A stretch of 64,000 nucleotides of DNA, from contig CP067379.1 in the NCBI GenBank assembly GCA_019565575.1, forward strand, positions 930,001-994,000, in the 5' to 3' direction. A program made the translations under genes and the position numbers. The notes beneath the pieces were generated by a model. It was not told the DNA's origin, did no database searches, and saw only the letters and a program-made list of their open reading frames with translations. Shown here in pieces: positions 1 through 8,823 of this stretch. The DNA comes from Flavobacterium covae (lineage in GTDB: Bacteria; Bacteroidota; Bacteroidia; Flavobacteriales; Flavobacteriaceae). How positions within the stretch are numbered: position 1 is the stretch's first letter; each line of letters begins with the position of its first letter.

Positions 1-2
1 TA

Positions 3-80
3 GGTGCCATTTGGTTACATCCTAATCCTATAGAACAATGGAAAAAATGTCAAAACATCGTCCTTTCGTACTCAGTCTAG
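3..80 (+). CDS. C-terminal end of a ThiE-like thiamine-phosphate synthase (cut by window edge)
   Basis: An open frame runs in from the left edge and stops at 78-80. The 25 visible codons read GAIWLHPNPIEQWKK and continue to YSV. A gly-ala-ile-trp stretch followed by a short Pro/Trp-containing tail resembles the end of the ThiE paralogue that precedes thiD in flavobacterial thiamine operons; this is recall of the family, not a search. It overlaps the start of thiD by 43 bases in another frame, as expected for tightly packed operon genes. Too little is visible to be sure of the function. Confidence 0.45.
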   Translation, partial: GAIWLHPNPIEQWKKCQNIVLSYSV

Positions 81-799
81 CAGGCTTTGATCCTTCGGCT
101 GGAGCGGGGGTTCTTGCCGATGTTAAAACATTTGAAATGCAGAAAGTGTATGGATTAGCCGTGATTACTGGAAATACTATTCAAACGGAAGATAGGTTTC
201 TCAAAATGGAGTGGATGGACAATTCTTGGGTAATTGATAGTCTTAATCATCTTGCCAAACAGTATGAGGTACAAGCTGTAAAAATTGGAATTATTCCGAG
301 CTTAGAAACATTGGATACTTATATAAAAACCATAAAACTTTTGTGGCCAAAGGCAAAAATTGTTTGGGATCCTGTATTAAAAGCGACAGCAAATTATGAA
401 TTCACTCCACTTATTCACGATTGTTTACCATCTATTTTAGAACAAGTTGACCTCATCACTCCTAATCATAATGAATTAGACATCTTAGTTCCTCAATCTA
501 TAAGCCCTCTAGAAAAAGCTGAGTTATTGGCACAACATACAGCAGTTTTATGGAAAGGAGGACATAATATATCCCAACCAGGAACAGATTATTTGATTAT
601 AAGCCATGAAACTCATATTTTAAAACCCTCTACTAACAAAATATATCCCAAACACGGTTCAGGTTGTATTTTATCCTCTGCAATTACGACACAATTGGCT
701 TTAGGGGAATCGCTTCCAGAAAGTTGTAAAAAAGCCAAACAATTTATAGAACAAACATTAAACTCAAATAAAAAATTATTAGCCTACTATGTTACCTAA
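38..799 (+). CDS. thiD: Hydroxymethylpyrimidine/phosphomethylpyrimidine kinase ThiD
   Basis: This cytosolic kinase phosphorylates HMP and then HMP-phosphate to give HMP-PP, the pyrimidine half of thiamine. The 253-residue protein has the ribokinase-like start LSLAGFDPSAGAG (substrate and nucleotide fold, residues about 13-25), a VWDPVLKAT segment, an ITPNHNELD segment and the C-terminal anion-hole/catalytic motif KHGSGCILSSAI (about 208-219). In that motif Gly-Ser-Gly-Cys is the signature of this family. Length is normal. ATG at 38 is followed by a second ATG at 47 (MSKHRPF), and either could be the start. It overlaps the next gene thiE by 11 bases, which indicates one transcript. Confidence 0.93.
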   Translation: MEKMSKHRPFVLSLAGFDPSAGAGVLADVKTFEMQKVYGLAVITGNTIQTEDRFLKMEWMDNSWVIDSLNHLAKQYEVQAVKIGIIPSLETLDTYIKTIKLLWPKAKIVWDPVLKATANYEFTPLIHDCLPSILEQVDLITPNHNELDILVPQSISPLEKAELLAQHTAVLWKGGHNISQPGTDYLIISHETHILKPSTNKIYPKHGSGCILSSAITTQLALGESLPESCKKAKQFIEQTLNSNKKLLAYYVT

Positions 800-1420
800 A
801 ATTCAATTTATATCGCAGGGGGAAACGCCTGAAAAGCAACTTAATTCGATTCGAAAAGCCTTAGATGCGGGAATTACTTGGACTCAATTACGTTATAAAA
901 ACGCTTCTAAAATTGATGTTTTTAGATTGGCCGAAAAAGTTAAAAAGAAACGGATCAATATAATGCTTTGCTTACCATAAATGATTTTCCTACCATAGCC
1001 AAAGCCATAGATGCTCACGGATTACATTTAGGACTTACTGATGGAAGTATTGAGCAAGCACGTGAATTATTAGGTAATGTTAAAATTATAGGAGGTACAG
1101 CCAACACTCTTGAAGATGTACAACAACGATTAGCTGAAAGATGTGATTATGTGGGTTTAGGTCCATTACGATTTACTACCACTAAAGAAAAACTAAGCCC
1201 CTCGTTAGGTTTTGAAGGTTATAAAAAAATTATCAATACCAGCTCAAATACAGCATTGGTAAAACCCATTTTTGCCATTGGAGGAATAGTAGAAAATGAC
1301 CTCCCTAAACTATTAGAAATTGGTGTCTATGGCATAGCCGTTTCTGGTTTAATTTATAATGCCACACAACCTAGTCAAATTGTAAAACAACTCAACGAAA
1401 CACTTTATACGTATGCTTAA
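789..1420 (+). CDS. thiE: Thiamine-phosphate synthase ThiE, one apparent frameshift
   Basis: ThiE couples HMP-PP to thiazole phosphate to form thiamine phosphate. Two frames are joined at the A5 run at 942-946. Adding one A gives a continuous 210-residue TIM-barrel protein reading [17 protein letters not shown] across the join. Visible family features are TQLRYKN (TxxQLRxK-like pyrophosphate-binding start), LTINDF (usual LINDR position), [29 protein letters not shown] (the GP..T.TK loop) and FAIGGI near the end. The start ATG at 789 lies inside the end of thiD, and the end overlaps thiG by 8 bases. The loss of one A from A6G is the same error seen in five other genes here, so I treat the gene as intact. 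Confidence 0.88.
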
Positions 1421-2171
1421 AATAGGAAATACCACATTTAGCTCCCGATTGTTTGTTGGTACTGGAAAATTTGGTTCTAGTCAAATAATGGAAGAAGCTA
1501 TTTTAGCCTCTGGTTCAGAATTAGTAACGGTAGCCTTAAAAAGAGTCGATTTTGAAACCGAAACCGATGCCATTCTCTCGCACCTCAACCATTCGCATAT
1601 TCAATTGTTACCCAATACTTCTGGAGCAAGAAATGCTAAAGAAGCTGTTTTCGCTGCCCAATTAGCTCGCGAAGCGATGGAAACGAATTTAGTAAAACTT
1701 GAAATTCATCCTGATCCAAAATATTTACTTCCTGATCCTATCGAAACCTTAAAAGCTACGGAAGAACTTGCTAAACTAGGATTTGAAGTCTATCCTTACA
1801 TTCATGCCGACCCTGTTTTATGTAAGCTGCTTGAAGAAGTAGGTACCGCGGCGGTTATGCCTTTGGGTTCTCCCATAGGAAGTAACAAAGGACTACGAAC
1901 TATCGATTTTTTAGAAATTATCATTGAACAAAGTAAAGTACCTGTAATTATTGATGCAGGGATAGGTGCACCGTCTGATGCTGCTAAAGCAATGGAATTA
2001 GGTGCCGATGCTGTGTTAGTTAACACCGCAATTGCCGTTGCTGGAAATCCAGTAGCTATGGCACAAGCATTTAAAGAAGCCGTTATTGCAGGACGAAGAG
2101 CTTTTGAAGCCCAGTTAGCCAATCCGCTAGCGCATGCCGAAGCCTCTAGCCCGTTAACGTCGTTTTTATAA
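1413..2171 (+). CDS. thiG: Thiazole synthase ThiG
   Basis: ThiG forms the thiazole phosphate ring from deoxyxylulose-5-phosphate, ThiS-thiocarboxylate and dehydroglycine. The protein has 252 residues, the normal length. The motif VKLEIHPDP at residues 94-102 carries the lysine (K95) that forms the Schiff base with the sugar in this family. PLGSPIGS and [13 protein letters not shown] are the phosphate-binding loops of the TIM barrel, and the C-terminus [12 protein letters not shown] is typical. It overlaps thiE and is followed by a 146-base gap filled with a MITE-like repeat before thiH, so the repeat appears to have inserted inside the operon. Confidence 0.95.
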   Translation: MLKIGNTTFSSRLFVGTGKFGSSQIMEEAILASGSELVTVALKRVDFETETDAILSHLNHSHIQLLPNTSGARNAKEAVFAAQLAREAMETNLVKLEIHPDPKYLLPDPIETLKATEELAKLGFEVYPYIHADPVLCKLLEEVGTAAVMPLGSPIGSNKGLRTIDFLEIIIEQSKVPVIIDAGIGAPSDAAKAMELGADAVLVNTAIAVAGNPVAMAQAFKEAVIAGRRAFEAQLANPLAHAEASSPLTSFL

Positions 2172-2302
2172 AGGCTGTGCAAAAATTAAAAAATCAACAC
2201 ACCAGTTGTCACTCCGACGCAAGGAGGAGTCTCATAATCAATATTATGTGATTTCTCCCGCTGGTCGAAATGACAAAATTGCGACCTTTTAGGGCTACCT
2301 CA
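2172..2302 (-). repeat. MITE-like dispersed element, degraded copy
   Basis: Read on the minus strand, this 131-base block aligns over its whole length with the block at 8824-8952. Both have the order GAGgt/act..., TTTCGACCa, GGGAGAAATCA, GATTATGAGACT, CTCCTT, then a GGCTGT-type end; I estimate roughly three quarters identity by eye. The ends are imperfect inverted repeats here. It begins directly after the thiG stop codon and has no coding capacity. Confidence 0.6.
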
Positions 2303-2317
2303 TAAAATCTAAAAATT

Positions 2318-3430
2318 ATGACCTTTAAAACTGTATTTGAAAACTATTCTTGGGAAACTGTTGCTAACCGAATTGCTTCGGTAACGCATCGTGATATAGA
2401 AAATGTTTTGCGTAAACCTAAACGAACCGTCGAGGATTTTCTAGTGCTTTTATCACCCCTAGCTCAAGAGTATTTAGAATCTATGGCGCAACTGGCTCAT
2501 CAACTCACGCAAAAACGCTTTGGCAAAACCATTCAGCTTTATGCGCCTATGTATTTGAGTAACGAGTGTCAAAATATTTGTACCTATTGTGGTTTTAGCC
2601 TTGACAATAAAATCAAAAGAAAAACCCTTTCAGATAGTGAAATTCGGCAGGAAGTAGAAGCACTAAAAGCTATGGGCTACGATCACGTTTTGTTGGTAAC
2701 GGGTGAAGCTAATTATACCGTTCACATTGGTTATTTCCTCAATGCTATTGAAGTCATAAAAAACGATTTTGCCAATATTTCTGTTGAAGTACAACCACTT
2801 TCACAAGAAGAATACGAACAATTGCATCAAGCAGGTGTGTATTCTGTATTAGTGTATCAGGAAACCTATCATAAAGAAGTCTATAAACAATACCATCCTA
2901 AAGGAAAGAAGTCTAATTTCGATTTTAGATTAGAAACGCCAGATCGTGTTGGTAAAGCGGGTATTCATAAAATAGGACTGGGTGTTTTGTTAGGACTAGA
3001 AGATTGGCGAGTAGATAGCTTTTTTAATGCCTTACATATTGATTATTTACAAAAGACGTATTGGAAGAGTAAATATTCGGTTTCTTTTCCGCGCCTTCGA
3101 CCAGCAGAAGGTATTATTGAACCCAATTTTATAATGGAAGATAAAGATTTACTCCAACTTATTTGTGCCTACCGCATTTGGAATGAAGATCTTGAAATTT
3201 CGATTTCTACGCGTGAAAATGAGCATTTTCGGAATCATATTATTCCTATTGGCGTTACCACAATGAGTGCAGGCTCTAAGACTAATCCAGGAGGTTATGT
3301 TGTCGATCCACAAACTTTGGAACAATTTGAAATTAGTGATGAACGCCCCGTGGCTGAAATAGCGCAATTAATTAGTTCAAAGGGTTATCAACCTGTTTGG
3401 AAGGACTGGGATAGGGCATTTAGAATTTAG
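2318..3430 (+). CDS. thiH: 2-iminoacetate synthase ThiH (radical SAM)
   Basis: ThiH cleaves tyrosine with a radical SAM mechanism to supply dehydroglycine for thiazole formation by ThiG. The 370-residue length is typical. The cluster motif is CQNICTYC (C-x3-C-x2-C) at about residue 85-92, binding the [4Fe-4S]/SAM centre. LVTGEANY, VEVQPL and GLGVLLGLEDWR follow in the order expected for the barrel, and the C-terminal part has the ISTREN and TTMSAGSKTNPGGY segments of the ThiH/HydG group. ATG at 2318 follows the MITE-like block. A 1.1-kb tandem array sits directly after the stop. Confidence 0.94.
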   Translation: MTFKTVFENYSWETVANRIASVTHRDIENVLRKPKRTVEDFLVLLSPLAQEYLESMAQLAHQLTQKRFGKTIQLYAPMYLSNECQNICTYCGFSLDNKIKRKTLSDSEIRQEVEALKAMGYDHVLLVTGEANYTVHIGYFLNAIEVIKNDFANISVEVQPLSQEEYEQLHQAGVYSVLVYQETYHKEVYKQYHPKGKKSNFDFRLETPDRVGKAGIHKIGLGVLLGLEDWRVDSFFNALHIDYLQKTYWKSKYSVSFPRLRPAEGIIEPNFIMEDKDLLQLICAYRIWNEDLEISISTRENEHFRNHIIPIGVTTMSAGSKTNPGGYVVDPQTLEQFEISDERPVAEIAQLISSKGYQPVWKDWDRAFRI

Positions 3431-4499
3431 AAATGACCTCTGTGAAACTTTGTGCTTTACTTTGTGAACCTTTGTGTAACAAAAAATAGAATTTACAAGT
3501 GAAAAAGATGGATGATGGAAGTTAAAATTTAGAATTTAGAAATGACCTCTGTGAAACTTTGTGCTTTACTTTATGAACCTCTGTGTAACAAAAAATAGAA
3601 TTTACAAGTGAAAAAGATGGATGATGGAAGTTAAAATTTAGAATTTAGAAATGACCTCTGTGAAACTTTGTGCTTTACTTTGTGAACCTCTGTGTAACAA
3701 AAAATAGAATTTACAAGTGAAAAAGATGGATGATGGAAGTCAGAATTTAGAAATTAGAAATGACCTCTGTGAAACTTTGTGCTTTACTTTGTGAACCTCT
3801 GTGTAACAAAAAATAGAATTTACAAGTGAAAAAGATGGATGATGGAAGTTAAAATTTAGAAGTTAGAAATGACCTCTGTGAAACTTTGTGCTTTACTTTG
3901 TGAACCTCTGTGTAACAAAAAATAGAATTTACAAGTGAAAAAGATGGATGATGGAAGTCAGAATTTAGAAATTAGAAATGACCTCTGTGAAACTTTGTGC
4001 TTTACTTTGTGAACCTTTGTGTAACAAAAAATAGAATTTACAAGTGAAAAAGATGGATGATGGAAGTTAAAATTTAGAATTTAGAAATGACCTCTGTGAA
4101 ACTTTGTGCTTTACTTTGTGAACCTTTGTGTAACAAAAAATAGAATTTACAAGTGAAAAAGATGGATGATGGAAGTCAGAATTTAGAAATTAGAAATGAC
4201 CTCTGTGAAACTTTGTGCTTTACTTTGTGAACCTCTGTGTAACAAAAAATAGAATTTACAAGTGAAAAAGATGGATGATGGAAGTTAAAATTTAGAAGTT
4301 AGAAATGACCTCTGTGAAACTTTGTGCTTTACTTTGTGAACCTCTGTGTAACAAAAAATAGAATTTACAAGTGAAAAAGATGGATGATGGAAGTCAGAAT
4401 TTAGAAATTAGAAATGACCTCTGTGAAACTTTGTGCTTTACTTTGTGAACCTCTGTGTAACAAAAAATAGAATTTACAAGTGAAAAAGATGGATGATGG
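3431..4499 (+). repeat. 109-bp tandem repeat array, about 9.8 copies
   Basis: Units beginning AAATGACCTCTGTGAAAC start at 3431, 3540, 3649, 3758, 3867, 3976, 4085, 4194, 4303 and 4412, an exact 109-base period; the last unit is cut after 88 bases. Units are nearly identical. They differ mainly at the junction, which has three forms: A (TTAAAATTTAGAATTTAG), B (CAGAATTTAGAAATTAG) and C (TTAAAATTTAGAAGTTAG). The order is A A B C B A B C B, so a four-unit block has been duplicated. 109 is not a multiple of three and there is no long frame, so it is non-coding. It separates thiH from thiF. Confidence 0.95.
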
Positions 4500-4637
4500 T
4501 ACTTCAACACTTCGAGAGCCTCAGTGTCCGTTCAGTAACCGTTGGAAGTTGGAAGATGGGTGAAGCTTTGAACTTGAAACTTGAAACAAATAAACCCATA
4601 ACAATTTTAAAAACCCCAGCGGAGCGAAATATTATTT
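4500..4637 (+). other. Gap between the tandem array and thiF
   Basis: The 138 bases after the array hold no gene I can support. The segment CTTCGAGAGCCTCAGTG and the run of GAACTTGAAACTTGAAAC look like further dispersed intergenic repeat sequence of the kind common in Flavobacterium genomes (general impression, not searched). Confidence 0.4.
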
Positions 4638-5348
4638 ATGCTTACAATATCAGATTATTTACGTTATTCGAAACATCTTCTTGTGCCTGAAATAGGAGAA
4701 GAAGGTCAATTAAAAATAAAAAATGCTAAAGTACTTGTCATTGGTGCGGGTGGTCTAGGTTGTCCTATATTGCAATATCTCACTTCTGCTGGGGTTGGAA
4801 CGCTAGGTGTAGTGGATTTTGACACGGTGGCATTGCATAACTTACATCGCCAAATCCTTTATACCGAAGCGGATATTGATTTACCTAAAGTCAATCAAGC
4901 AAAGATTGCACTTGAAAAACTAAATCCATTAGTAGAGATTCAGGTATTTAACCAAAAGCTAACCCTTGAAAATGCTTCTTCCCTATTTGAATACTTTGAT
5001 ATTATTGTTGATGGTTGTGACAATTTTAATACTCGGTATCTGGTAAACGATGTTTGTGTACAATTAGGTAAGCCATTAGTTTATGGGAGTATTTTTAAGT
5101 TTGAGGGGCAACTAGCAGTATTTAATCATAACGGAAGTAAACAACTCCGCGATTTATTTCCAGATTCACCCAACCCCGAAGATGTTCCAGATTGTTCATT
5201 AAACGGAGTAATTAGTTCCTTACCTGGCATTATAGGTACAATGATGGCACAAGAAACATTGAAAATGATTATAGGTTTGCCTGTATTAACCAACGTATTG
5301 ATTGTTTTTTCAACTTTAAAGTGGGAGTTTCAAAAATTTGAGTTTTAA
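4638..5348 (+). CDS. thiF: ThiF/MoeB/HesA-family adenylyltransferase, probable ThiF
   Basis: Proteins of this E1-like family adenylate the C-terminal glycine of ThiS (or MoaD), the first step of sulfur loading for thiazole synthesis. The 236-residue protein has the nucleotide-binding loop GAGGLGCP (about 35-42), DFDTVALHNLHRQ (the ATP/Mg2+ region with Arg), DGCDNFNTRY and GSIFKFEGQ. Position in the thi operon favours ThiF over MoeB. The zinc site looks incomplete: only one cysteine is visible in VPDCSLNGV where CxxC is usual, and no second CxxC is seen near the end. No rhodanese domain follows. ATG at 4638 starts MLTISDYLRYSKH, typical of the family. Confidence 0.85.
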   Translation: MLTISDYLRYSKHLLVPEIGEEGQLKIKNAKVLVIGAGGLGCPILQYLTSAGVGTLGVVDFDTVALHNLHRQILYTEADIDLPKVNQAKIALEKLNPLVEIQVFNQKLTLENASSLFEYFDIIVDGCDNFNTRYLVNDVCVQLGKPLVYGSIFKFEGQLAVFNHNGSKQLRDLFPDSPNPEDVPDCSLNGVISSLPGIIGTMMAQETLKMIIGLPVLTNVLIVFSTLKWEFQKFEF

Positions 5349-5384
5349 TACTATCTTGAAAATAAATTCAACATAATCTTTTCC

Positions 5385-5392
5385 TATTTTTG
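5385..5392 (+). promoter_or_regulatory. Possible -7 box (TATTTTTG) for the M48/AIM24 genes
   Basis: TATTTTTG matches the Bacteroidetes -7 consensus TAnnTTTG and lies 16 bases before the presumed start of the M48 gene. A TTG at 5356-5358 is somewhat farther upstream than the usual spacing. Weak evidence. Confidence 0.35.
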
Positions 5393-5408
5393 CTAAAAAC
5401 AGAAAAAA

Positions 5409-6529
5409 TTGAATACATACGAAGCAATATTGATACATCCAGGAGTTACTGGCGGAAGAGTTTCAGGGAACTTACACGTTAAAACTAATGGGATTTTTTT
5501 TGAATCTGGTGCAATTAATCATCATATAGGTTTTACTAATTTATCTATTAATGCTGGAGGTGCAGCTAATAGATTTATCTTTTTTCAGATTCAACTATCA
5601 ATTCCATTTCTATTTATACCGCTGATAAATCTATTTTAAAAGATAATATCCTAGTATCAAATAATAAATTCAAACAAGAAATCAAAAAATCAAAAAGCAC
5701 ATTAAATGGACCACTTAGAGGGATAATAATTGCTTTAATCATAATTGGATTATTTATCGGTTCTCTTTATTTCCTCAAAGACAAAATGGTAGAAAGTATG
5801 GCTAGTCAAGTACCTATTTCTTGGGAAAAAAAGGCTGGTGATAAACTATTTAATACCTTATCATTACAATATCATTTCATAAAAAATGACTCTTTAAAGA
5901 ATGAATTTATAGAAGTTGCTAAACCTTTATTTAACCAAATTGAAAAAGAAGGCTATAAAGTAGACCTATATTTCGTGAAAGACCCAACAATAAATGCTTT
6001 TGCTCTTCCTGGTGGCAAAGTAATTATTCAAACAGGATTGATAGAAAATGCTAAATCTTGGGAAGAAGTTATGGGTGTACTTAGTCACGAACTTTCACAC
6101 GTTACTAGACGTCATCACATACGAGGAATCATCAATAATTTAGGGATTTTTGCTATTTTATCAGCTACCGTTGGAGACGTAAGTGCCATAGCAGGTACAT
6201 TTATCAATATGGGTGGCGAATTAGCCTCCTTGTCCAACAGTAGGGATTTTGAAATAGAAGCTGATGAAACGGGCAGAGAATATCTCATAAATGCTAAAAT
6301 AAATCCAGCAGGATTAATCTCATTCTTTAAAACTTTAGAGAAAGAAGAAAAAACAATTTTAGATTCTACTTCGGCTAAAGATATAGATTTATCTTTCCTA
6401 TCAACTCATCCAGATACAAAATTCCGAATTGAAAAATTAAAAGAAAAACAAAAAGAAGATAAAACCCCATATCCCTTATTACCTAACACGTTTAATGCTT
6501 TTAAAACAAAACTTTTAAACTTGAAATAA
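5409..6529 (+). CDS. M48-family membrane metallopeptidase with N-terminal extension, one apparent frameshift
   Basis: A membrane-anchored zinc protease of the HtpX/Oma1 (M48) group. Two frames join at the T6 run at 5580-5585; adding one T gives a continuous 373-residue protein. The N-terminal ~80 residues form a beta-rich soluble region, one transmembrane segment follows (IIIALIIIGLFIGSLYF, about residue 108-124), and the protease domain contains SHELSHVTRRHH, the HExxH zinc motif. The third ligand region is FEIEADETG. The start appears to be TTG at 5409, because no in-frame ATG precedes the domain; this is uncertain. It lies 4 bases before three AIM24-like genes on the same strand, so co-transcription and a shared membrane role are likely. 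Confidence 0.8.
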
Positions 6530-6533
6530 AACT

Positions 6534-7196
6534 ATGAGAATTAAAACAGAAGGAAAACCTGCTTTTGCTTATGTGATGGTCGAACTGGAACCAGGAGAGA
6601 CCATTATTGCAGAATCAGATGCGATGTCTAGTATGTCAGCAGAACTAGATTTAGATGCTAAATTCAATGGGGGATTTTTTGTTGGATTAGCACGAAAATT
6701 CTTTGGTGGTGAAAGTCTTTTCATTAACCATTTTACCAATAATACCAGTAAAACACTTTCGTTGCATTTAACTCAAGCTACACCAGGAGATATTGAGATT
6801 AAAGAATTAGACGGTACGCAAAGTTACTGCATTCAAAGAGGTTCTTATATTGCATCTGAAGCAGGTGTTAAACTAGGAGTTAAATGGGCTGGTTTAGGTT
6901 CATTAATTGGTGGAGAAGGTCTATTCAAACTAGTAGTATCTGGAACTGGAAGAGTAATATTTGGGGCTTATGGTGGTATTCTTGAAAAAGAAATTGATGG
7001 TGAATACATTGTAGACACTGGACATCTTGTGGCTTATGAGCCAGGAATGAAACTTAAACCACAATTATCAGGCGGTATTTTTAGTAGCTTCTTTGGTGGT
7101 GAAGGGTTTGTTACTAGAGTAGAAGGAAAAGGAAAAATATATATCCAAACAAGAAATCTATCTGGTTTAGTTTCTTGGATTAACAGACAAATATAA
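6534..7196 (+). CDS. AIM24 / TIGR00266-family protein, copy 1
   Basis: A 220-residue beta-rich protein with no signal peptide or membrane segment. The repeated blocks VELEPGETIIAESDAM, FFGGESLFINHF, GDIEIKEL, YIVDTGHLVAYEPG and FFGGEGFVTRVEGKGKIYIQTR are the conserved features of the AIM24 (TIGR00266) family, whose bacterial function is not established. It starts 4 bases after the M48 protease gene and is followed by two paralogues, so the three arose by tandem duplication and then diverged. Confidence 0.85.
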   Translation: MRIKTEGKPAFAYVMVELEPGETIIAESDAMSSMSAELDLDAKFNGGFFVGLARKFFGGESLFINHFTNNTSKTLSLHLTQATPGDIEIKELDGTQSYCIQRGSYIASEAGVKLGVKWAGLGSLIGGEGLFKLVVSGTGRVIFGAYGGILEKEIDGEYIVDTGHLVAYEPGMKLKPQLSGGIFSSFFGGEGFVTRVEGKGKIYIQTRNLSGLVSWINRQI

Positions 7197-7205
7197 TTGG
7201 TCACT

Positions 7206-7929
7206 ATGGAAACATTACATACACAAACAGAAGGAAAATCGACTACTTTAAATGTTGATTTACAAATGAGACCAAGTTCTACAGTTGCGGTAATCAAACT
7301 AAAACCAGGGGAAGAATTTACTGCCGAAGCAGGATCCATGATTGCTATGAGTCCTAGTATAACCATGACCACTTCAACACAACAAAAAAAAATCTGGTGG
7401 TTTTTTAAAAGGCCTTAAAAGATTGTTGTCTGGCGAAAGTTTTTTCTTAAATCATTATAAAGCAGGAAACGAAGCAGGAAACGTTTTTTTAAGTACAACA
7501 CTAGCTGGTGATATGATGGTTAAAGAACTTCGTGGCGAAGGCATCATCGTACAAGGAGGTTCTTATGTGGCAAGTTCCCCAGAGATTACCATCGATATGA
7601 GTTTTCAAGGATTCAAAAATTTGATTTCTAAAGAAGGACTTTTTTGGTTAGCAGTAAAAGGACAAGGAACCGTAGTTGTCAATTCTTTTGGTGCTATTTA
7701 TCCTATCCAAATTGATGGCGAATATATAGTAGATACAGGACATATTGTAGCTTTTGAAGAACACCTAAATTTTACACTAACAAAAGCTGGAAAAAGCTGG
7801 ATGAGTTCAATTTTAGGAGGAGAAGGATTAGTATGTAAATTTCAAGGTCAAGGAACGGTGTGGGTACAATCTCATAACACGTCAACCTTTGGAGGAATTC
7901 TAGGACCTAAACTTAAACCAAGAGGCTAA
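7206..7929 (+). CDS. AIM24 / TIGR00266-family protein, copy 2, one apparent frameshift
   Basis: Second of three tandem paralogues. Two frames join at the A9 run at 7384-7392; removing one A gives a 240-residue protein reading QQKKSGGFLKGLKRLLSGES, which matches the glycine-rich GGFxxxLxxxxxGES segment of its neighbours. Other shared blocks are VIKLKPGEEFTAEAGSM, YIVDTGHIVAFEE and ILGGEGLVCKFQGQGTVWVQ. ATG at 7206 is chosen over the TTG at 7197. A nine-base homopolymer is a plausible site for either a sequencing error or real phase variation; the errors elsewhere in the window favour the former. Confidence 0.82.
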
Positions 7930-7936
7930 AAATATT

Positions 7937-8620
7937 ATGGAAACACAAAATAAAGGATTCAAATTTTCAATGGATTGCAAACCAGATTTTGGTTTTGTAA
8001 CCATCAATATACCCGCTGGAGAAAAATTAAAGGTAGAAGCAAGTGCAATGGCTACTATGGATACTAATCTTGAAATGAAAACAACGCTTAAAGGAGGTTT
8101 TTCAAGATTTTTGACAGGAGAGTCATTATTCATCAATGAATTTACGGCAAAAAATGGTTCAGGTGATATTCAATTAGCACCTGCTTGTCCTGGAGATATA
8201 GAACACATCTATTTAAACAACGAAACCATCTATATTCAAAATAGTGCCTTTTTAGCCTCTTCGGAAAATATAATTATTGATTCAAAATTTCAAGGTTTAA
8301 CAAAAGGCTTTTTTTCAGGTGAAAACTTATTTTTAATTAAATGTTCTGGAGAAGGGGATCTTTGGTTTAACTCCTATGGAGGAATCATTCCTATAGATGT
8401 AGAAGATGGTTATGTAATAGACACTGGTCATATTGTAGCTTTTACGGAAGGTTTAACGTATGATATAAGCAGAGTGGGTGGTTATAAATCACTTTTCTTT
8501 TCAGGAGAAGGATTAGTATGTAGATTTCAAGGAAAAGGAAGAATCTGGATTCAAACTAGAAAAATAACTCCATTCTTGAGTTGGACTTATCCATTTAGAC
8601 CCGAGGGAAAAAATAAATAA
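7937..8620 (+). CDS. AIM24 / TIGR00266-family protein, copy 3
   Basis: Third paralogue, 227 residues and intact. It has the same block order: NIPAGEKLKVEASAMATM, KGGFSRFLTGESLFINEF, GDIEHIYL, VIDTGHIVAFTEG and FFSGEGLVCRFQGKGRIWIQTR. It begins 7 bases after copy 2, so the M48 gene and the three AIM24 genes are very likely one operon. It ends with a Lys-rich tail. No catalytic residues are evident; the family may form homo-oligomeric beta-prisms, but that is inference from family knowledge. Confidence 0.85.
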   Translation: METQNKGFKFSMDCKPDFGFVTINIPAGEKLKVEASAMATMDTNLEMKTTLKGGFSRFLTGESLFINEFTAKNGSGDIQLAPACPGDIEHIYLNNETIYIQNSAFLASSENIIIDSKFQGLTKGFFSGENLFLIKCSGEGDLWFNSYGGIIPIDVEDGYVIDTGHIVAFTEGLTYDISRVGGYKSLFFSGEGLVCRFQGKGRIWIQTRKITPFLSWTYPFRPEGKNK

Positions 8621-8823
8621 TATTTAAGAGGCTGTGCATTTGTACTGCTCCCACAAGTTTAGACAAATTTAATTTTAATTTTGATAATAATGAGCTCGAT
8701 ATTTTATCGGGCTTATTTTGTTTAGATGATAATCTGGTCAAAAAAGATTGGTAATTTTTGGTTTTAAATTGCTTATAACATTTAAACTTTGAAATTTCCT
8801 CATAATACTATTTTTTTAACCTT
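8621..8823. other. Intergenic sequence with a possible insertion-sequence end
   Basis: After the AIM24 operon the sequence reads GAGGCTGTGCA (8634-8644), like the terminus of the MITE-like family, immediately followed by GTACTGCTCCCACAAGTTTA. That second string resembles the terminal repeats of IS3-group elements in Bacteroidetes (recall, not searched). A weak hairpin GCTCGATA-TATCGGGC follows and could terminate the operon. No transposase frame remains. Confidence 0.3.

Noticed and set aside
2172..2317. TPP riboswitch before thiH
   Set aside because: No CTGAGA/THI-box strings are seen; the gap is a MITE-like element inside the operon, and a riboswitch would be expected upstream of the left window edge.
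3431..4499. CRISPR array
   Set aside because: The whole 109-base unit is repeated with no unique spacers, and no cas genes are nearby.
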